A stretch of DNA of 64,000 bases from Chryseobacterium caseinilyticum (GCF_014837145.1 NZ_JACYFS010000004.1:248001-312000); one strand, 5' to 3'; shown: positions 24,197-33,764, numbered from the stretch's first letter. The notes: generated by a model not told the origin, from the letters alone. Program-made: numbers and translations.

Positions 24197-25336
24197 TTAT
24201 GGTAACAAATAGTTGTTATACAGCTCAATTGTGAAGTTTCCGTTAATAATATTTTTAAAGCTGGAGAATACAACAAAGTTGAAAATGAAAAGTGAAATGA
24301 TAAAAGTGTAAATCAATCTCTTGGTCGCATCGCTTACCACATACATGGTATTAATAATGATGATATAGGAAAAACCAATAAATGCTCCCGCAAGACGCGA
24401 CGAGAAAATAGGATTGTTTCTGAATATAAAATACGCGCAAATACCAATTACCGCATAGTTTCTGTGATACTCATAGTAAGGAAACTTTTCTTTCATCTCA
24501 TTATCAAAAAAGAACAGAAAGAATGTGAGAACCGCCATCATTCCCTCAGGAACACCGATACCTCCGTTCAGACGGGTAACAGACTCATCGACGTAACCAT
24601 TAAAACCTTCCACAAGCATATTGTCTGAAGCTACACCTTCCAGAAAACTTCCGAAAATACGGTAGACTTCAAACGGAGACAGAAAGATGGAAATAATAAT
24701 TGAACCCAGCATCACTGCTTTATTAATCGGAATTCTTGCCACCCAGTACATTGGGAGAAAAACATAACATACATTGTGAATACCTGCACCCAAATAAATA
24801 AACAGCAGATACATAAAAAGCTGTCTGGACTTTATAAACCGTATTGAATAATATACTATAAATGACCCTAAACACTGTCGGATCTGTCCACTTTCCCCGA
24901 TAAAAAACCCAGGTATAAAAATGAAGAGGATAAATGTGAAGGGATAAAATGTATTTTCTTCTATGTACTCAATCTTAAAATATATGGTTATTGCGGCAAT
25001 AACAAGCGTCAACATATAAAAAGGCGCATTAAAAACATTCAGCAACACCTTGTTAATCAGAACAAAAATCCATTCAAGTTCAAACGGATTGGGTGGATCG
25101 AGATATAATGCTTTAAAAATAATACTCACATAATCGATCTGATCCGAAAATGCATAAATCCCCACATAACTTCCATAATCAGGCCCAACATACTTCCTCA
25201 GCCCTGCAATTAAAATCAGAAAAATCCCGAGATACCAGAGGTATTTTTTTTCAACCCTGCGGCCAAAAACTTCCTGCGCACTGAAAACCAACAGCACAAC
25301 AAAAACAATCAGGTAGTAAGGGTGAAATAAACTCAT
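24197..25336 (-). CDS. EpsG-like polysaccharide polymerase family membrane protein
   Basis: A 379-residue protein with about ten TM helices and the typical EpsG beginning: a first helix (YYLIVFVVLLVFSAQ), then RRVEKKYLWYLGIFLILIAGLRKYVGPDYGSYVGIY, where the G-x-D-Y-x-x-Y signature resembles the EpsG family. SGQIRQCLGSFIVYYSIRFI in the middle is also typical (RQ motif). EpsG-type proteins are thought to polymerise exopolysaccharide repeat units in the inner membrane. Its start overlaps the stop of the upstream gene by four bases (ATGA type), so the two are co-translated. Confidence 0.78.
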   Translation of the reverse strand: MSLFHPYYLIVFVVLLVFSAQEVFGRRVEKKYLWYLGIFLILIAGLRKYVGPDYGSYVGIYAFSDQIDYVSIIFKALYLDPPNPFELEWIFVLINKVLLNVFNAPFYMLTLVIAAITIYFKIEYIEENTFYPFTFILFIFIPGFFIGESGQIRQCLGSFIVYYSIRFIKSRQLFMYLLFIYLGAGIHNVCYVFLPMYWVARIPINKAVMLGSIIISIFLSPFEVYRIFGSFLEGVASDNMLVEGFNGYVDESVTRLNGGIGVPEGMMAVLTFFLFFFDNEMKEKFPYYEYHRNYAVIGICAYFIFRNNPIFSSRLAGAFIGFSYIIIINTMYVVSDATKRLIYTFIISLFIFNFVVFSSFKNIINGNFTIELYNNYLLP

Positions 25337-26334
25337 TTAAGCTTTATGAAATTTATGTTTTGGGAAGAAATCACCAGTACTCCCAGCAAAAGAGGAAGCC
25401 AAAGTCTTGTTTCCCAAAACAGCCCGACAAAAGTAATCATTCCAAGATAAGGAACAGACAGGATGATAAAATTTTTGAAAGTATTCCGCTCTGCAACTCC
25501 GCAAAGTTGATAAATAAAGTATAAAACAACAGTACCGAAAACTAATCCTGCAAGATTAAACGGACTGCTGAAATTCTGAACGAGATAAAATCCCTCTGCA
25601 ACCGCACCTTCCTGAGGGATGATCATTCTGAGCCCGATATAAGGAATTACAAAAGCTAAAATTACAGCGGTGATCTCTTTGTAAAAAGCAAAATTTTTAA
25701 TACTGAACTTTCTGTAATCAAAAAATAAAGCCGCGAAAAACGCGATATTCAAACAGGCTGTTTCCCGTACAAATGTCGATATAAAGATAATTCCGACAAG
25801 AATAAATAAATCTCTACTCTGTCTCGATTTTGAATACTTTAAACTGAAAAAAATCCCTGCCAGGAAAAAGAATACAGCGATGGAATCACAGTTTGTCGGC
25901 ACATACTGCACGATGACCATCAGAAATACACCCAAAAGATGAAGCAACTTTCTTAATCTCGGATCCGAGGCAAAAAGGTTGGGTTCAAACTTTAAAATTT
26001 TATTTAAAACCACAGACGAACCCAGAAAAAAAACAAGATTGATCAGAAAAATACTGTGGTAAAAAACCGTTCCGTTTTTTGCGATAAACGGTTTTAAAGA
26101 AATCAGATTTGAATTGATAAAATCTGTCAGAAAAGTTGTGATATGAACGGTAAGAAAATTAGGAATCACACGGTAAGCATACACCGACGAAAACATAAAA
26201 TCTGGAGCTCTCTCCATCGTTTTCAGTTTTACGTACGACGATTCGAAACCGTAATATGCCATGAAAAACAGCAAAAAAGGAAGTATTGCTGTAAAGAGGA
26301 CCGAACTTATTTTTTCATCGTTGTTTTGCAACAT
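25333..26334 (-). CDS. Multi-pass membrane protein, GT-C-like, unknown
   Basis: A 333-residue membrane protein, start chosen at MLQNNDEKISS just before the first helix (LFTAILPFLLFFMAYYGFE); the frame is open 17 codons further. There are about nine TM helices. The first outer loop has SSYVKLKTMERAPDFMFSSVYAYRVIPNFLT, where the acidic and YRVIPN residues recall DUF2029/mannosyltransferase-type GT-C proteins, which use lipid-linked sugars. This assignment is tentative. It overlaps the EpsG-like gene by four bases and diverges from the pigment cluster. Confidence 0.65.
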   Translation of the reverse strand: MLQNNDEKISSVLFTAILPFLLFFMAYYGFESSYVKLKTMERAPDFMFSSVYAYRVIPNFLTVHITTFLTDFINSNLISLKPFIAKNGTVFYHSIFLINLVFFLGSSVVLNKILKFEPNLFASDPRLRKLLHLLGVFLMVIVQYVPTNCDSIAVFFFLAGIFFSLKYSKSRQSRDLFILVGIIFISTFVRETACLNIAFFAALFFDYRKFSIKNFAFYKEITAVILAFVIPYIGLRMIIPQEGAVAEGFYLVQNFSSPFNLAGLVFGTVVLYFIYQLCGVAERNTFKNFIILSVPYLGMITFVGLFWETRLWLPLLLGVLVISSQNINFIKLK

Positions 26335-26432
26335 ACGCCGCCGAATGTAATGTTTTTGCTTCTGCTGACCGCTCGAGCGTTGCAAAAGTAGAATATTTTA
26401 CTGATTATCAGCAAAACTTCGCCTATAAAGTT

Positions 26433-26461
26433 TTGACCTTAAGCCTAAAAAATTAAATTTG
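26433..26461 (+). promoter_or_regulatory. Consensus promoter of the flexirubin plus-strand arm
   Basis: TTG (26433-26435), an 18-nt spacer and TAAATTTG (26454-26461) match the Bacteroidetes promoter TTG-N(17-23)-TAnnTTTG in full. The ATG of the MMPL fusion gene is 20 nt past the -7 box, giving a short leader. This is the best plus-strand promoter in the window and fits the first gene of a long operon. Confidence 0.75.
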
Positions 26462-26481
26462 CAACTTGATTTAACTGGGCA

Positions 26482-29400
26482 ATGCATCGCTTTTTCATCC
26501 AATTATATTATCTGATTTCCAAAAACCGGATTGTTTCCATCGCTGTGGCTTTGGGAATTCTCATTGTCTGTGGATTTTTTGCTTCGAAAATAAATTTTGA
26601 AGAAGACATCAATCAGATTATTCCTAAAAATGAAAAATCGGATTTGACAGCTAAAGTTCTGAAGCAGCTCAACTTTTCAGACAAGATTATCGTCATTATC
26701 GAAAAAAAATCGAAGGACGAAAATTTTCAGCTTTCTGAAACAGCGGATGCTTTTTTAAATAAAATTGAACCTCTCCAAAAATATATCGGTTCGGTTCAGG
26801 GAAAAGTCAATGATAATGAAATCTCCGAAACTTTCGATTTTGTCAATCAGAATTTACCTTTGTTTTTAGATGAAAATGATTATTCTGAAATTGAAAGAAA
26901 AATCAATAAAGACAGCATTGCAAAACAGGTTGAGAACAATTATGTCTCTTTGGTTTCGCCTACAAGTCTTGTGACAAAAGAATTCATAAAAAAAGATCCT
27001 TTGGGAATCACTTTTCTCGGCATCAAAAAACTGAATGCTTTAAATATCAGCAAAGATTTTAAACTCGAAGATAACTACATCGTTTCAAAAGATGGCAAAA
27101 ACCTACTTCTTTTCATCGATCCTAAAAACAAGAGCAACGACACCAAAAACAACGAAGTTTTCGTCGACAGTTTGAATAAAATTAAAGACGACATCAACAA
27201 AAATTTTAAAGGAAAAACCGAAATCAGCTACTTTGGATCGCCGGTAATTGCGGTTGCCAATGCACAGCAGATTAAAAAAGATATCCAGAATACGGTGATT
27301 ATTTCAATGACAGTTCTGCTGATCTTGCTGATTTATTATTTCAGGAATTTCTTCACGCCACTCATCGTTTTTCTGCCGACCGTTTTTGCGGTTTTTATTT
27401 CACTGATGATTCTGTATTTCATTAAAGATAAAATCTCGGCGATTTCACTCAGCGTCGGAGCAATTCTGATTGGAATTACAATTGATTACGCCCTTCATAT
27501 TCTCACACATTACAAGCACAACAATAATATTGAAGAGCTTTATAAAGAAATTACGCAACCAATCATTCTTAGTAGCGCAACAACAGCGGTTTCATTTTTA
27601 TGTCTGGTTTTTGTGCGTTCTGAAGCATTGAGAGATCTCGGACTTTTTGCTGCGATTACGGTTTTTCTGTCTTCATTTGCGGCTCTAATCATTGTTCCGC
27701 AACTGTATCATCCGAAAGAAAAATCAGGAAAAGAAAGCACCAATTTCATCGATAAAATTGGAAATTACCCTTACGAGAAAAACAAACCTCTGATTATCGG
27801 ATGTTCTGTTATGATTATTGCCTGTCTTTTCGGGTTTCGTCATGTTGGTTTTAATGAAAATATAGGTGATTTAAATTACATTCCTAAAGATTTAAAAATC
27901 AGCGAAGCCAAGCTTGAAAAACTGTCTGACATCACTTCAAAATCGATTTACACGATATCGTACGGCAATTCTGAAAGCGAAGCGTTAGCGAGAAATTCAA
28001 GATTGAGCAACTTTTTGGAAAAGGAAAAGCAGGAAGGAAAAATTTTAAGTTATAATTCGATTGGAAATGTTGTTTTGTCTGAAAAAGATCAGCAAAAAAA
28101 GGTAGATCAGTGGAACAGATTCTGGAATCAGGATAAAAAAAATCAGACGATTTCTGAATTGGTTAAAAACGGAAATGAATTTGGCTTTAATGCTTCTGCC
28201 TTTGATCAGTTTAATGAAAATTTAAATAAAACCTATTCCAGTTTAAGTTTAAAAGATTACCAAAAAATAAAGGCACTTCAAATCTCAGAGTTTCTGAGCA
28301 ATGAGAACGGATTTTTCACGGTTTCGAATGTGGTAAAAGTGGATGAAACCAAAAGAGATGCATTCATCAAAGACGTTGAAAAAAGCCACGAATCTTTGGC
28401 AATCGACCGTCAGCAAATGAATGAGAACTTTTTAGGTTTATTGAAAAGAGATTTCAATACTTTGATTAATTATTCACTTCTGGCAATTATTTTGACCATC
28501 ATTGTTTTCTTCAGAAATTTTGAACTGTCTTTACTGACGATGTTTCCGATTGTTTTAACGGGAGTTGTAACTGCCGGAATCCTCTACTTTTTAGGTTTAG
28601 AATTAAATATTTTCAGTACGGTTGTCTGCACTTTGGTTTTTGGCGTTGGCGATGATTTCAGTATTTTCCTGACGAAAGCGATGCAGAAAGAGCATACGAC
28701 TGGGAAAAATGAACTTCCGACCTATCGGATTTCTATTATTTTGGCGGTTTTCACTACGATTTTATCCATCGGATCTTTGATTTTTGCCAAGCATCCGGCA
28801 TTGCATTCATTAGCCTTGGTCGCTCTGATTGGAATGTTTTCTGTCATCGTCATCACCTCCACATTATATCCGTTCTGGTTCAGGTTTTTAATTATCAACA
28901 GAGCTAAAAAAGGCTTGTCGCCAATTACTTTGAGACTGTTTTTAAACTCAGTCATCTCTTTTATTTACTATGGTTTAGGCGGATTGATTTTCTCTGCCAA
29001 CGGAAGTATTTTCGTGAAAAGATCGAAAGGAAAAACTTTGGAATTCATTAAATTAGTTTTAGCAAAATTTCTTGTTTCTGTTTTATACACCAATCCTTTT
29101 GTCAGAAAAAAAATCATTAGAAATCCTGATGAAAACTTCTCTGAGCCTGCCGTAATCATCGCCAATCACACTTCATTTCTCGATACACTGGTTATGGGAA
29201 TGGTCAGCCACAAAATTGTTTATCTTGTGAACGACTGGGTGTATAATTCTCCGGTTTTTGGGAAAATTGTGCGGGCTTTAGGCTTCTATCCTGTTTCTCA
29301 GGGCATTGAAAACGGCATGGAGCAATTGAGAGAAAAGATTGCGCAGGGATATTCGCTGGTTGTATTTCCTGAATCTGAACGTTCATACAATAACGATGTC

Positions 29401-30135
29401 AAAAGATTTCACAAAGGTGCTTTTTACATTGCGGAACAGTTTAATTTGGATATCGTTCCGATTTACATTCACGGAAATTCTGAAGTACAGCCGAAAGGAG
29501 ATTTTATTATTTTTGACGGAAGCATTACGGTAAAAGTAGGCGACAGAATCCGTAAAGAAGATTTGAGTTCTGGAAAAGATTATTCTGAGAGAACGAAAAA
29601 AATCAATGCGTATTTCAGAAATGAATTTGCGAAACTGAGAAATGAGCTTGAGGATGAGAATTATTTTAAAAAGAAATTACTTTTAAGCTTTTTATATAAA
29701 GAAAATGAAGTTGTAAAACCTGTAAAGGAAGATTTCGATAAAAACAAATCGGTCTATTTTGAACTGAACAAACACATTCCGAGGGACGCTACTGTTTTTC
29801 ACATTGCTGATGATTTCGGGCAGAAAGATGCATTACTCACACTTCAGCAAGCCGGACGCAGAATTTTCAGTTTAATCAGTGATTCAGAAAAAAGAGCTGT
29901 AGCAAAAAACAGTTATCTTGTTCACAAAAGAAAATTGAATTACATTGATAATCAGACACAAATCAACAAAAATATTGATGTACTTTTAATTTCTGACGAA
30001 AAATATCATCTTACTGATATCAAAGATTTTCCGGAGACCATTATTCTGCTGAATATTAAAAATCAGACTTTTGAAAACGCAAATTATAAACAATTGTTTA
30101 ATTCAGAAGCAATAAAAATTTTTAGGCACGAATAA
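26482..30135 (+). CDS. MMPL/RND transporter fused to PlsC-type acyltransferase and C-terminal Rossmann-like domain
   Basis: A 1217-residue three-part membrane protein at the head of the pigment cluster. Residues 1-410 and about 640-830 form an MMPL/RND exporter: a first TM helix, a periplasmic loop, a five-helix bundle with the GAILIGITIDYALHILTHY segment, a second loop and a second bundle (VFGVGDDFSIFLTKA). Residues about 850-1065 are a PlsC lysophospholipid-acyltransferase-like domain with NHTSFLD (HxxxxD, near 895) and VVFPESERS (near 960). The last 130 residues look like a worn SAM-methyltransferase fold (TVFHIADDFGQKDALLTLQQAGRRI) without a clear G-x-G loop. Aryl-polyene and flexirubin clusters carry such MMPL exporters; it probably flips or exports the lipid-like pigment or a precursor and may acylate it. 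Confidence 0.88.
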   Translation: MHRFFIQLYYLISKNRIVSIAVALGILIVCGFFASKINFEEDINQIIPKNEKSDLTAKVLKQLNFSDKIIVIIEKKSKDENFQLSETADAFLNKIEPLQKYIGSVQGKVNDNEISETFDFVNQNLPLFLDENDYSEIERKINKDSIAKQVENNYVSLVSPTSLVTKEFIKKDPLGITFLGIKKLNALNISKDFKLEDNYIVSKDGKNLLLFIDPKNKSNDTKNNEVFVDSLNKIKDDINKNFKGKTEISYFGSPVIAVANAQQIKKDIQNTVIISMTVLLILLIYYFRNFFTPLIVFLPTVFAVFISLMILYFIKDKISAISLSVGAILIGITIDYALHILTHYKHNNNIEELYKEITQPIILSSATTAVSFLCLVFVRSEALRDLGLFAAITVFLSSFAALIIVPQLYHPKEKSGKESTNFIDKIGNYPYEKNKPLIIGCSVMIIACLFGFRHVGFNENIGDLNYIPKDLKISEAKLEKLSDITSKSIYTISYGNSESEALARNSRLSNFLEKEKQEGKILSYNSIGNVVLSEKDQQKKVDQWNRFWNQDKKNQTISELVKNGNEFGFNASAFDQFNENLNKTYSSLSLKDYQKIKALQISEFLSNENGFFTVSNVVKVDETKRDAFIKDVEKSHESLAIDRQQMNENFLGLLKRDFNTLINYSLLAIILTIIVFFRNFELSLLTMFPIVLTGVVTAGILYFLGLELNIFSTVVCTLVFGVGDDFSIFLTKAMQKEHTTGKNELPTYRISIILAVFTTILSIGSLIFAKHPALHSLALVALIGMFSVIVITSTLYPFWFRFLIINRAKKGLSPITLRLFLNSVISFIYYGLGGLIFSANGSIFVKRSKGKTLEFIKLVLAKFLVSVLYTNPFVRKKIIRNPDENFSEPAVIIANHTSFLDTLVMGMVSHKIVYLVNDWVYNSPVFGKIVRALGFYPVSQGIENGMEQLREKIAQGYSLVVFPESERSYNNDVKRFHKGAFYIAEQFNLDIVPIYIHGNSEVQPKGDFIIFDGSITVKVGDRIRKEDLSSGKDYSERTKKINAYFRNEFAKLRNELEDENYFKKKLLLSFLYKENEVVKPVKEDFDKNKSVYFELNKHIPRDATVFHIADDFGQKDALLTLQQAGRRIFSLISDSEKRAVAKNSYLVHKRKLNYIDNQTQINKNIDVLLISDEKYHLTDIKDFPETIILLNIKNQTFENANYKQLFNSEAIKIFRHE

Positions 30136-30177
30136 TAAATCTGAAAATCTTATTTTTGTAAACCATAAAATAGATTA

Positions 30178-31092
30178 ATGCAAAAAAATATACTTGTCTT
30201 ATATTACACTCAGACCGGACAGCTGGAAGATATTGTAAAAAATATTGCCCAACCCTTTGAAGATAAAAAAGACGAATATAAAGTAACTTACTACAACATT
30301 CAGCTTAAAAAAGATTTTCCTTTTCCGTGGCCGTCTGATGTTTTTTTCAACACCTTTCCGGAATCTTATCTTCAGATTCCAAGTGAAATTCTGCCACCGC
30401 CTGAGGAGGTTTTAAATACAAAATTTGATCTGATTCTTTTTGGCTATCAGGTTTGGTATTTAACGCCGTCTATTCCGGTAATATCATTTTTAAAAAGTGG
30501 ATTTGCAGAAAATATCCTGAAAGGCACGCCAGTTGTTACCATCTCCGGAACCCGAAATATGTGGATGCTTTCTCAGGAAAAACTGAAGGTTTATCTGAAA
30601 AATTTAGACGCAAAATTAGTCGGAAACATTGCATTAGTCGACCGGAGAGATAATTATACAAGTGTTTTAACGATCCTTCGCTGGATGACCACCGGACAGA
30701 AAGAAAAATCCGGAGTCCTTCCTGCGGCAGGCGTTTCAGACGAAGAAATAAACGGAGCCGGGAAATACGGGAAGATTATTGAAAAGCATTTCCGCAACAG
30801 CGATTTCGTAAATCTGCAGCCCGAACTGGTAAAAAACGGAGCAGTAGAAATCAGAGCTTTCCTTGTGAGAGTTGAAAAGGTGGGGAACAAAATTTTCACG
30901 GTGTGGTCTAACCTTATCATGAAGAAAAAAGAAAAACGCCCGATGCTGATCAAGTTTTTTAAAGTATATTTAATGGCTGCAATCTGGATCATTTCACCCA
31001 TTGTTTTGATTTTTCATATCTTGCTTGCACCTATTTTGTGGAACAAAAGACAAAAACAGAAAAAATATTTACAAGGAATTAATTTAAAATAG
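30178..31092 (+). CDS. darA: Dialkylresorcinol condensing enzyme / aromatase DarA
   Basis: With DarB makes the dialkylresorcinol half of flexirubins; published work on the pair assigns the ring formation to DarB and the oxidation of the cyclohexanedione to resorcinol to DarA. The 304-residue protein has a flavodoxin-like fold: strand ILVLYYTQTGQLEDIV (residues 5-20) with the phosphate-binding TQTG, later ILFGYQVWYLTPSIPVISFL and VVTISGTRNMWMLSQEK, consistent with FMN binding. The C-terminus adds a hydrophobic stretch (VYLMAAIWIISPIVLIFHILLAPIL), so it may be membrane-attached. A TATTTTTG box lies 20 nt before the start. It is separated from darB by two bases. Confidence 0.88.
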   Translation: MQKNILVLYYTQTGQLEDIVKNIAQPFEDKKDEYKVTYYNIQLKKDFPFPWPSDVFFNTFPESYLQIPSEILPPPEEVLNTKFDLILFGYQVWYLTPSIPVISFLKSGFAENILKGTPVVTISGTRNMWMLSQEKLKVYLKNLDAKLVGNIALVDRRDNYTSVLTILRWMTTGQKEKSGVLPAAGVSDEEINGAGKYGKIIEKHFRNSDFVNLQPELVKNGAVEIRAFLVRVEKVGNKIFTVWSNLIMKKKEKRPMLIKFFKVYLMAAIWIISPIVLIFHILLAPILWNKRQKQKKYLQGINLK

Positions 31093-31094
31093 AA

Positions 31095-32234
31095 ATGTAC
31101 GACGTATTCATAACAAAAGCTTCAACATACTTGCCAAATGAGCCGGTTTCTAATGATGAAATGGAAAGCTATCTTGGCTTAGTCAACAATACTCCTTCTA
31201 AGGCGAGAGCTTTAATTCTGAGGAATAATAAAATTACAACCAGATACTATGCTTTAGACAAAAACGGAAAACCTACACATACCAATGCGCAAATTACTGC
31301 AAATGCTGTGGAGGGACTTTTTGACGAACATTTCAAGAAAGAAGACATGGAGCTTCTTTCATGCGGAACCACTTCAGCAGACCAGATTCAGCCTTCACAC
31401 GCTTCTATGGTTCATGGTGAACTGAATATCGGTAAATCGGTTGAAATCAACACCTCTACGGGACTGTGTAATTCCGGAATGAATGCGTTCAACTACGCCT
31501 TTCTGAATGTTAAAGCCGGGGTGAAGAATAACGCCATCTGTGTAGGTTCAGAAAGATTTTCTGCATGGATGACAGCCGATAAGTTCAATCACGAAGCGGA
31601 AAACCTTAAACTTTTGGAGGAAAAACCTATTGTTGCTTTCAAAAGAGAATTTCTGAGATGGATGCTTTCGGACGGAGCCGGAGCTTTTCTGCTTGAAAAC
31701 AAACCGAGAGAAAACGAAATTTCTTTAAAAGTAGAATGGATGGATTTCTATTCTTACGCGCACGAAATTGAAGCTTGTATGTATTCAGGATGCGAAAAGC
31801 AGGAAGACGGAAGCCTGAAATCATGGGCAGAATATCCTGCTGAAGAATGGCTGAATCAATCTATTTTTGCATTAAAACAGGATACAAAACTTTTAGATAA
31901 ATATATTTTAGTAAAAGGAGCAGAAAGTTTAAGAGCATCTTTTACCAAACACGATCTTGACCCTGATTCTATCGATCATGTATTAGCACACATTTCTTCA
32001 GGTTACTTCAAAGAAGGATTAAAAGAAGAATTTGCCAATGTAGGACTTGATTTCCCTTGGGAAAAATGGTTTTACAATCTTTCTGAAGTTGGAAATATTG
32101 GTGCAGGATCTATCTTTATTGCTGTTGAGCAGCTGATGAATTCCGGTAAACTGAAAAAAGGAGAAAGAATCATGCTCTGCATCCCTGAAAGCGGAAGATT
32201 TGCTTATTCTTGTGCTTTATTAACGGTTTGCTAA
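31095..32234 (+). CDS. darB: KAS III-type ketosynthase DarB (dialkylresorcinol synthesis)
   Basis: Condenses two acyl thioesters (a beta-ketoacyl and an enoyl unit) to a cyclohexanedione that becomes the dialkylresorcinol. The 379-residue FabH-like thiolase-fold protein keeps the full triad: Cys125 in NTSTGLCNSGMNAF, His299 in HVLAHISSGYF and Asn334 in NLSEVGNIGAGS. SCGTTSADQIQPSHASMVHGEL is the usual flexirubin DarB segment. It directly follows darA and its stop overlaps the next start (TAATG), so translation of the hot-dog gene is coupled. Confidence 0.92.
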   Translation: MYDVFITKASTYLPNEPVSNDEMESYLGLVNNTPSKARALILRNNKITTRYYALDKNGKPTHTNAQITANAVEGLFDEHFKKEDMELLSCGTTSADQIQPSHASMVHGELNIGKSVEINTSTGLCNSGMNAFNYAFLNVKAGVKNNAICVGSERFSAWMTADKFNHEAENLKLLEEKPIVAFKREFLRWMLSDGAGAFLLENKPRENEISLKVEWMDFYSYAHEIEACMYSGCEKQEDGSLKSWAEYPAEEWLNQSIFALKQDTKLLDKYILVKGAESLRASFTKHDLDPDSIDHVLAHISSGYFKEGLKEEFANVGLDFPWEKWFYNLSEVGNIGAGSIFIAVEQLMNSGKLKKGERIMLCIPESGRFAYSCALLTVC

Positions 32235-32665
32235 TGGGAATTTCTGTACCAACCAACGACAAAAATTTTGTTGAAAGTTTAATTCCGCAAAAATTTCCTT
32301 TTGTGATGGTGAGTGGAATTTCAGAATATTCAGACGAGAATCTGGTTTCAGGATTTGAAATTAAAGAAGACAATATTTTCGTTCACGAAGGTGTTTTCCA
32401 GGCTTCAGGATTAATCGAACATCAGGCTCAAAGCGTTGCTCTTCATACAGGATATAAATTTTATCTTCTCGGAAAAGAAGCACCTACAGGCTATATCGGA
32501 GCCATCAAAACATTTGAAGCTGAAACTTTACCGAAATTGGGTGACCATTTGGTTTCTGAAGTAAAGATTATCAATGAAATGATGGGCGTAACGTTGGTGG
32601 AAATCATTACTAAAATCAACGGTCAGATCATTGCAAAATCTGAGATGAAAACCGTAGTAAAATAG
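32234..32665 (+). CDS. ApeP-like hot-dog dehydratase subunit
   Basis: A 143-residue hot-dog protein, start set at the ATG overlapping the darB stop (TAATG). It has the ApeP/FabZ-like outline: FPFVMVSGISEYSDENLVSGFEI, then IFVHEGVFQASGLIEHQAQS. The Glu62 in GLIEHQAQ matches the catalytic acid of FabZ (GVLIIEAMAQ), but the GHFPG loop with the catalytic His is missing, and the usual PHRxP start reads PQKFP. It probably works as half of a dehydratase removing water from beta-hydroxyacyl-ACP during polyene growth, with another hot-dog subunit giving the His. It forms a pair with 32831. Confidence 0.78.
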   Translation: MGISVPTNDKNFVESLIPQKFPFVMVSGISEYSDENLVSGFEIKEDNIFVHEGVFQASGLIEHQAQSVALHTGYKFYLLGKEAPTGYIGAIKTFEAETLPKLGDHLVSEVKIINEMMGVTLVEIITKINGQIIAKSEMKTVVK

Positions 32666-32784
32666 GTGTAAAGAGTCAGAGAAAAAGTAAAAAGAGACAG
32701 ATGATCAGTCTGCTTTGTTTTAAAGAAGTTTTTAAAAAACTCGTAATATCCTAGGAATTGCAAAGATTTAAATTAGCACAATAC

Positions 32785-32817
32785 AAACCTAACGGGCTTT
32801 TGAAACCTATTAGGTTT
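32785..32817. repeat. 33-nt nested-palindrome intergenic repeat, copy 2
   Basis: Outer arms AAACCTAA (32785-32792) and TTAGGTTT (32810-32817) are complementary; the inner parts GGGCTTTT and GAAACC pair weakly. It lies in the 165-bp gap between the two ApeP-like genes. Confidence 0.55.
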
Positions 32818-32830
32818 TAAACATAAAAAA

Positions 32831-33274
32831 ATGGAGTTAAAGGAAGACAACCTCATCAACATTCATCATTTTCTGCCTCATCGCGCACCTATGCTGATGG
32901 CAGATTATATTCTGAAGCTTACTCCGGACAAGGTTGTGACTTCTTTTGATATCAAATCTGACAACATTTTTGTTCACAACAACCATTTTGTGGAAGCTGG
33001 ACTGATCGAGCATTCTGCACAAACCTCCTCTTCAATTCTCGGACAGAGTTTTTTTAAAGGTCCGGATGTAGAAACGAAGGTGATCGGTTTCATTACTAAT
33101 ATCAAAAAAATTGAAATTTTTGATTTGCCTGAGGTTGGCGACACCATTATTTCCAAAGCAACCCTGATTTCACAATATGAAAACATCTGTCAGATTTTCT
33201 GTGAGACTTTTTTGGGTGAAAAGCTGTTGATCCGTACGGAGATCAGCTTGTTTATTCAGGAGTTGAAATCATAA
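32831..33274 (+). CDS. ApeP-like hot-dog dehydratase subunit
   Basis: A 147-residue hot-dog protein closer to ApeP (dehydratase of aryl-polyene clusters) than its neighbour: HHFLPHRAPMLMADYIL matches the LPHRAPMLLLD start of that family, and NIFVHNNHFVEAGLIEHSAQTSSS keeps Glu60 in the position of the FabZ acid. His49 and His52 precede it at 11 and 8 residues, not the 14 of FabZ, and there is no GHFPG loop. It should act on ACP-bound intermediates in the cytoplasm with a partner such as the ApeI-like protein at 51541. A bidirectional terminator follows, ending the first part of the plus-strand arm. Confidence 0.8.
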   Translation: MELKEDNLINIHHFLPHRAPMLMADYILKLTPDKVVTSFDIKSDNIFVHNNHFVEAGLIEHSAQTSSSILGQSFFKGPDVETKVIGFITNIKKIEIFDLPEVGDTIISKATLISQYENICQIFCETFLGEKLLIRTEISLFIQELKS

Positions 33275-33286
33275 AACATTTATTAT

Positions 33287-33325
33287 AAAAAACAGAAGCC
33301 AACCTGATAGTTGGCTTCTGTTTTT
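33287..33325. terminator. Strong bidirectional terminator
   Basis: A stem of 15 bp (about 33288-33302 with 33311-33325) around an 8-nt loop, with A run upstream and T run downstream, lies between convergent genes (hot-dog gene ending at 33274, secreted protein ending at 33338). It works in both directions. Confidence 0.9.
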
Positions 33326-33337
33326 CGTGATGTACTG

Positions 33338-33709
33338 TTACTTGGAAAGTTCCCGCAGTCTTTCAAGTAGTTTAGCAATAGCTTCATTATTTTTACTGTA
33401 CAATGTGAGACTTTTCTTGGTTGGCGATGGCTGATAAATTCTTACCCTCATATTATCCAACTCTATGTTTGCATCTTTGAAACTGTACGTCTCTGTAAAA
33501 CTTTTGTCTTCAAATGACATTGTAACATCCCCATTATCAGCAATACTTACATTTTTAAATGTGTATGATGGTGGATCATAGAGTCCTCTCAACGCATAGC
33601 TTCCCTCAAGATTTTTATTTAATGCGTCTTCGATTTTTTTTAATTCCGCATTTTGTGCAAAAGTGAATGTACACAATAATAGTAATAAAGCAGTTAGATA
33701 AGTTTTCAT
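33338..33709 (-). CDS. Secreted hypothetical protein
   Basis: A 123-residue exported protein not recognised. The signal peptide MKTYLTALLLLLCTFTFAQ is followed by NAELKKIEDALNKNLEGSYALRGLYDPPSYTFKNVSIADNGDVTMSFEDKS, a small alpha plus beta domain. It has its own full consensus promoter. It stands on the strand opposite to the pigment genes and looks unrelated to them. Confidence 0.65.
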   Translation of the reverse strand: MKTYLTALLLLLCTFTFAQNAELKKIEDALNKNLEGSYALRGLYDPPSYTFKNVSIADNGDVTMSFEDKSFTETYSFKDANIELDNMRVRIYQPSPTKKSLTLYSKNNEAIAKLLERLRELSK

Positions 33710-33733
33710 AGTTATTTATTTAAAATTCTAAGT

Positions 33734-33764
33734 CAAAAATACCAACTCATTCTAAATTCTGCAA
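33734..33764 (-). promoter_or_regulatory. Consensus promoter of the secreted hypothetical gene
   Basis: Minus strand: TTG (complement of 33762-33764), 20-nt spacer, TATTTTTG (complement of 33734-33741). The start codon is 24 nt beyond the -7 box. Confidence 0.65.
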
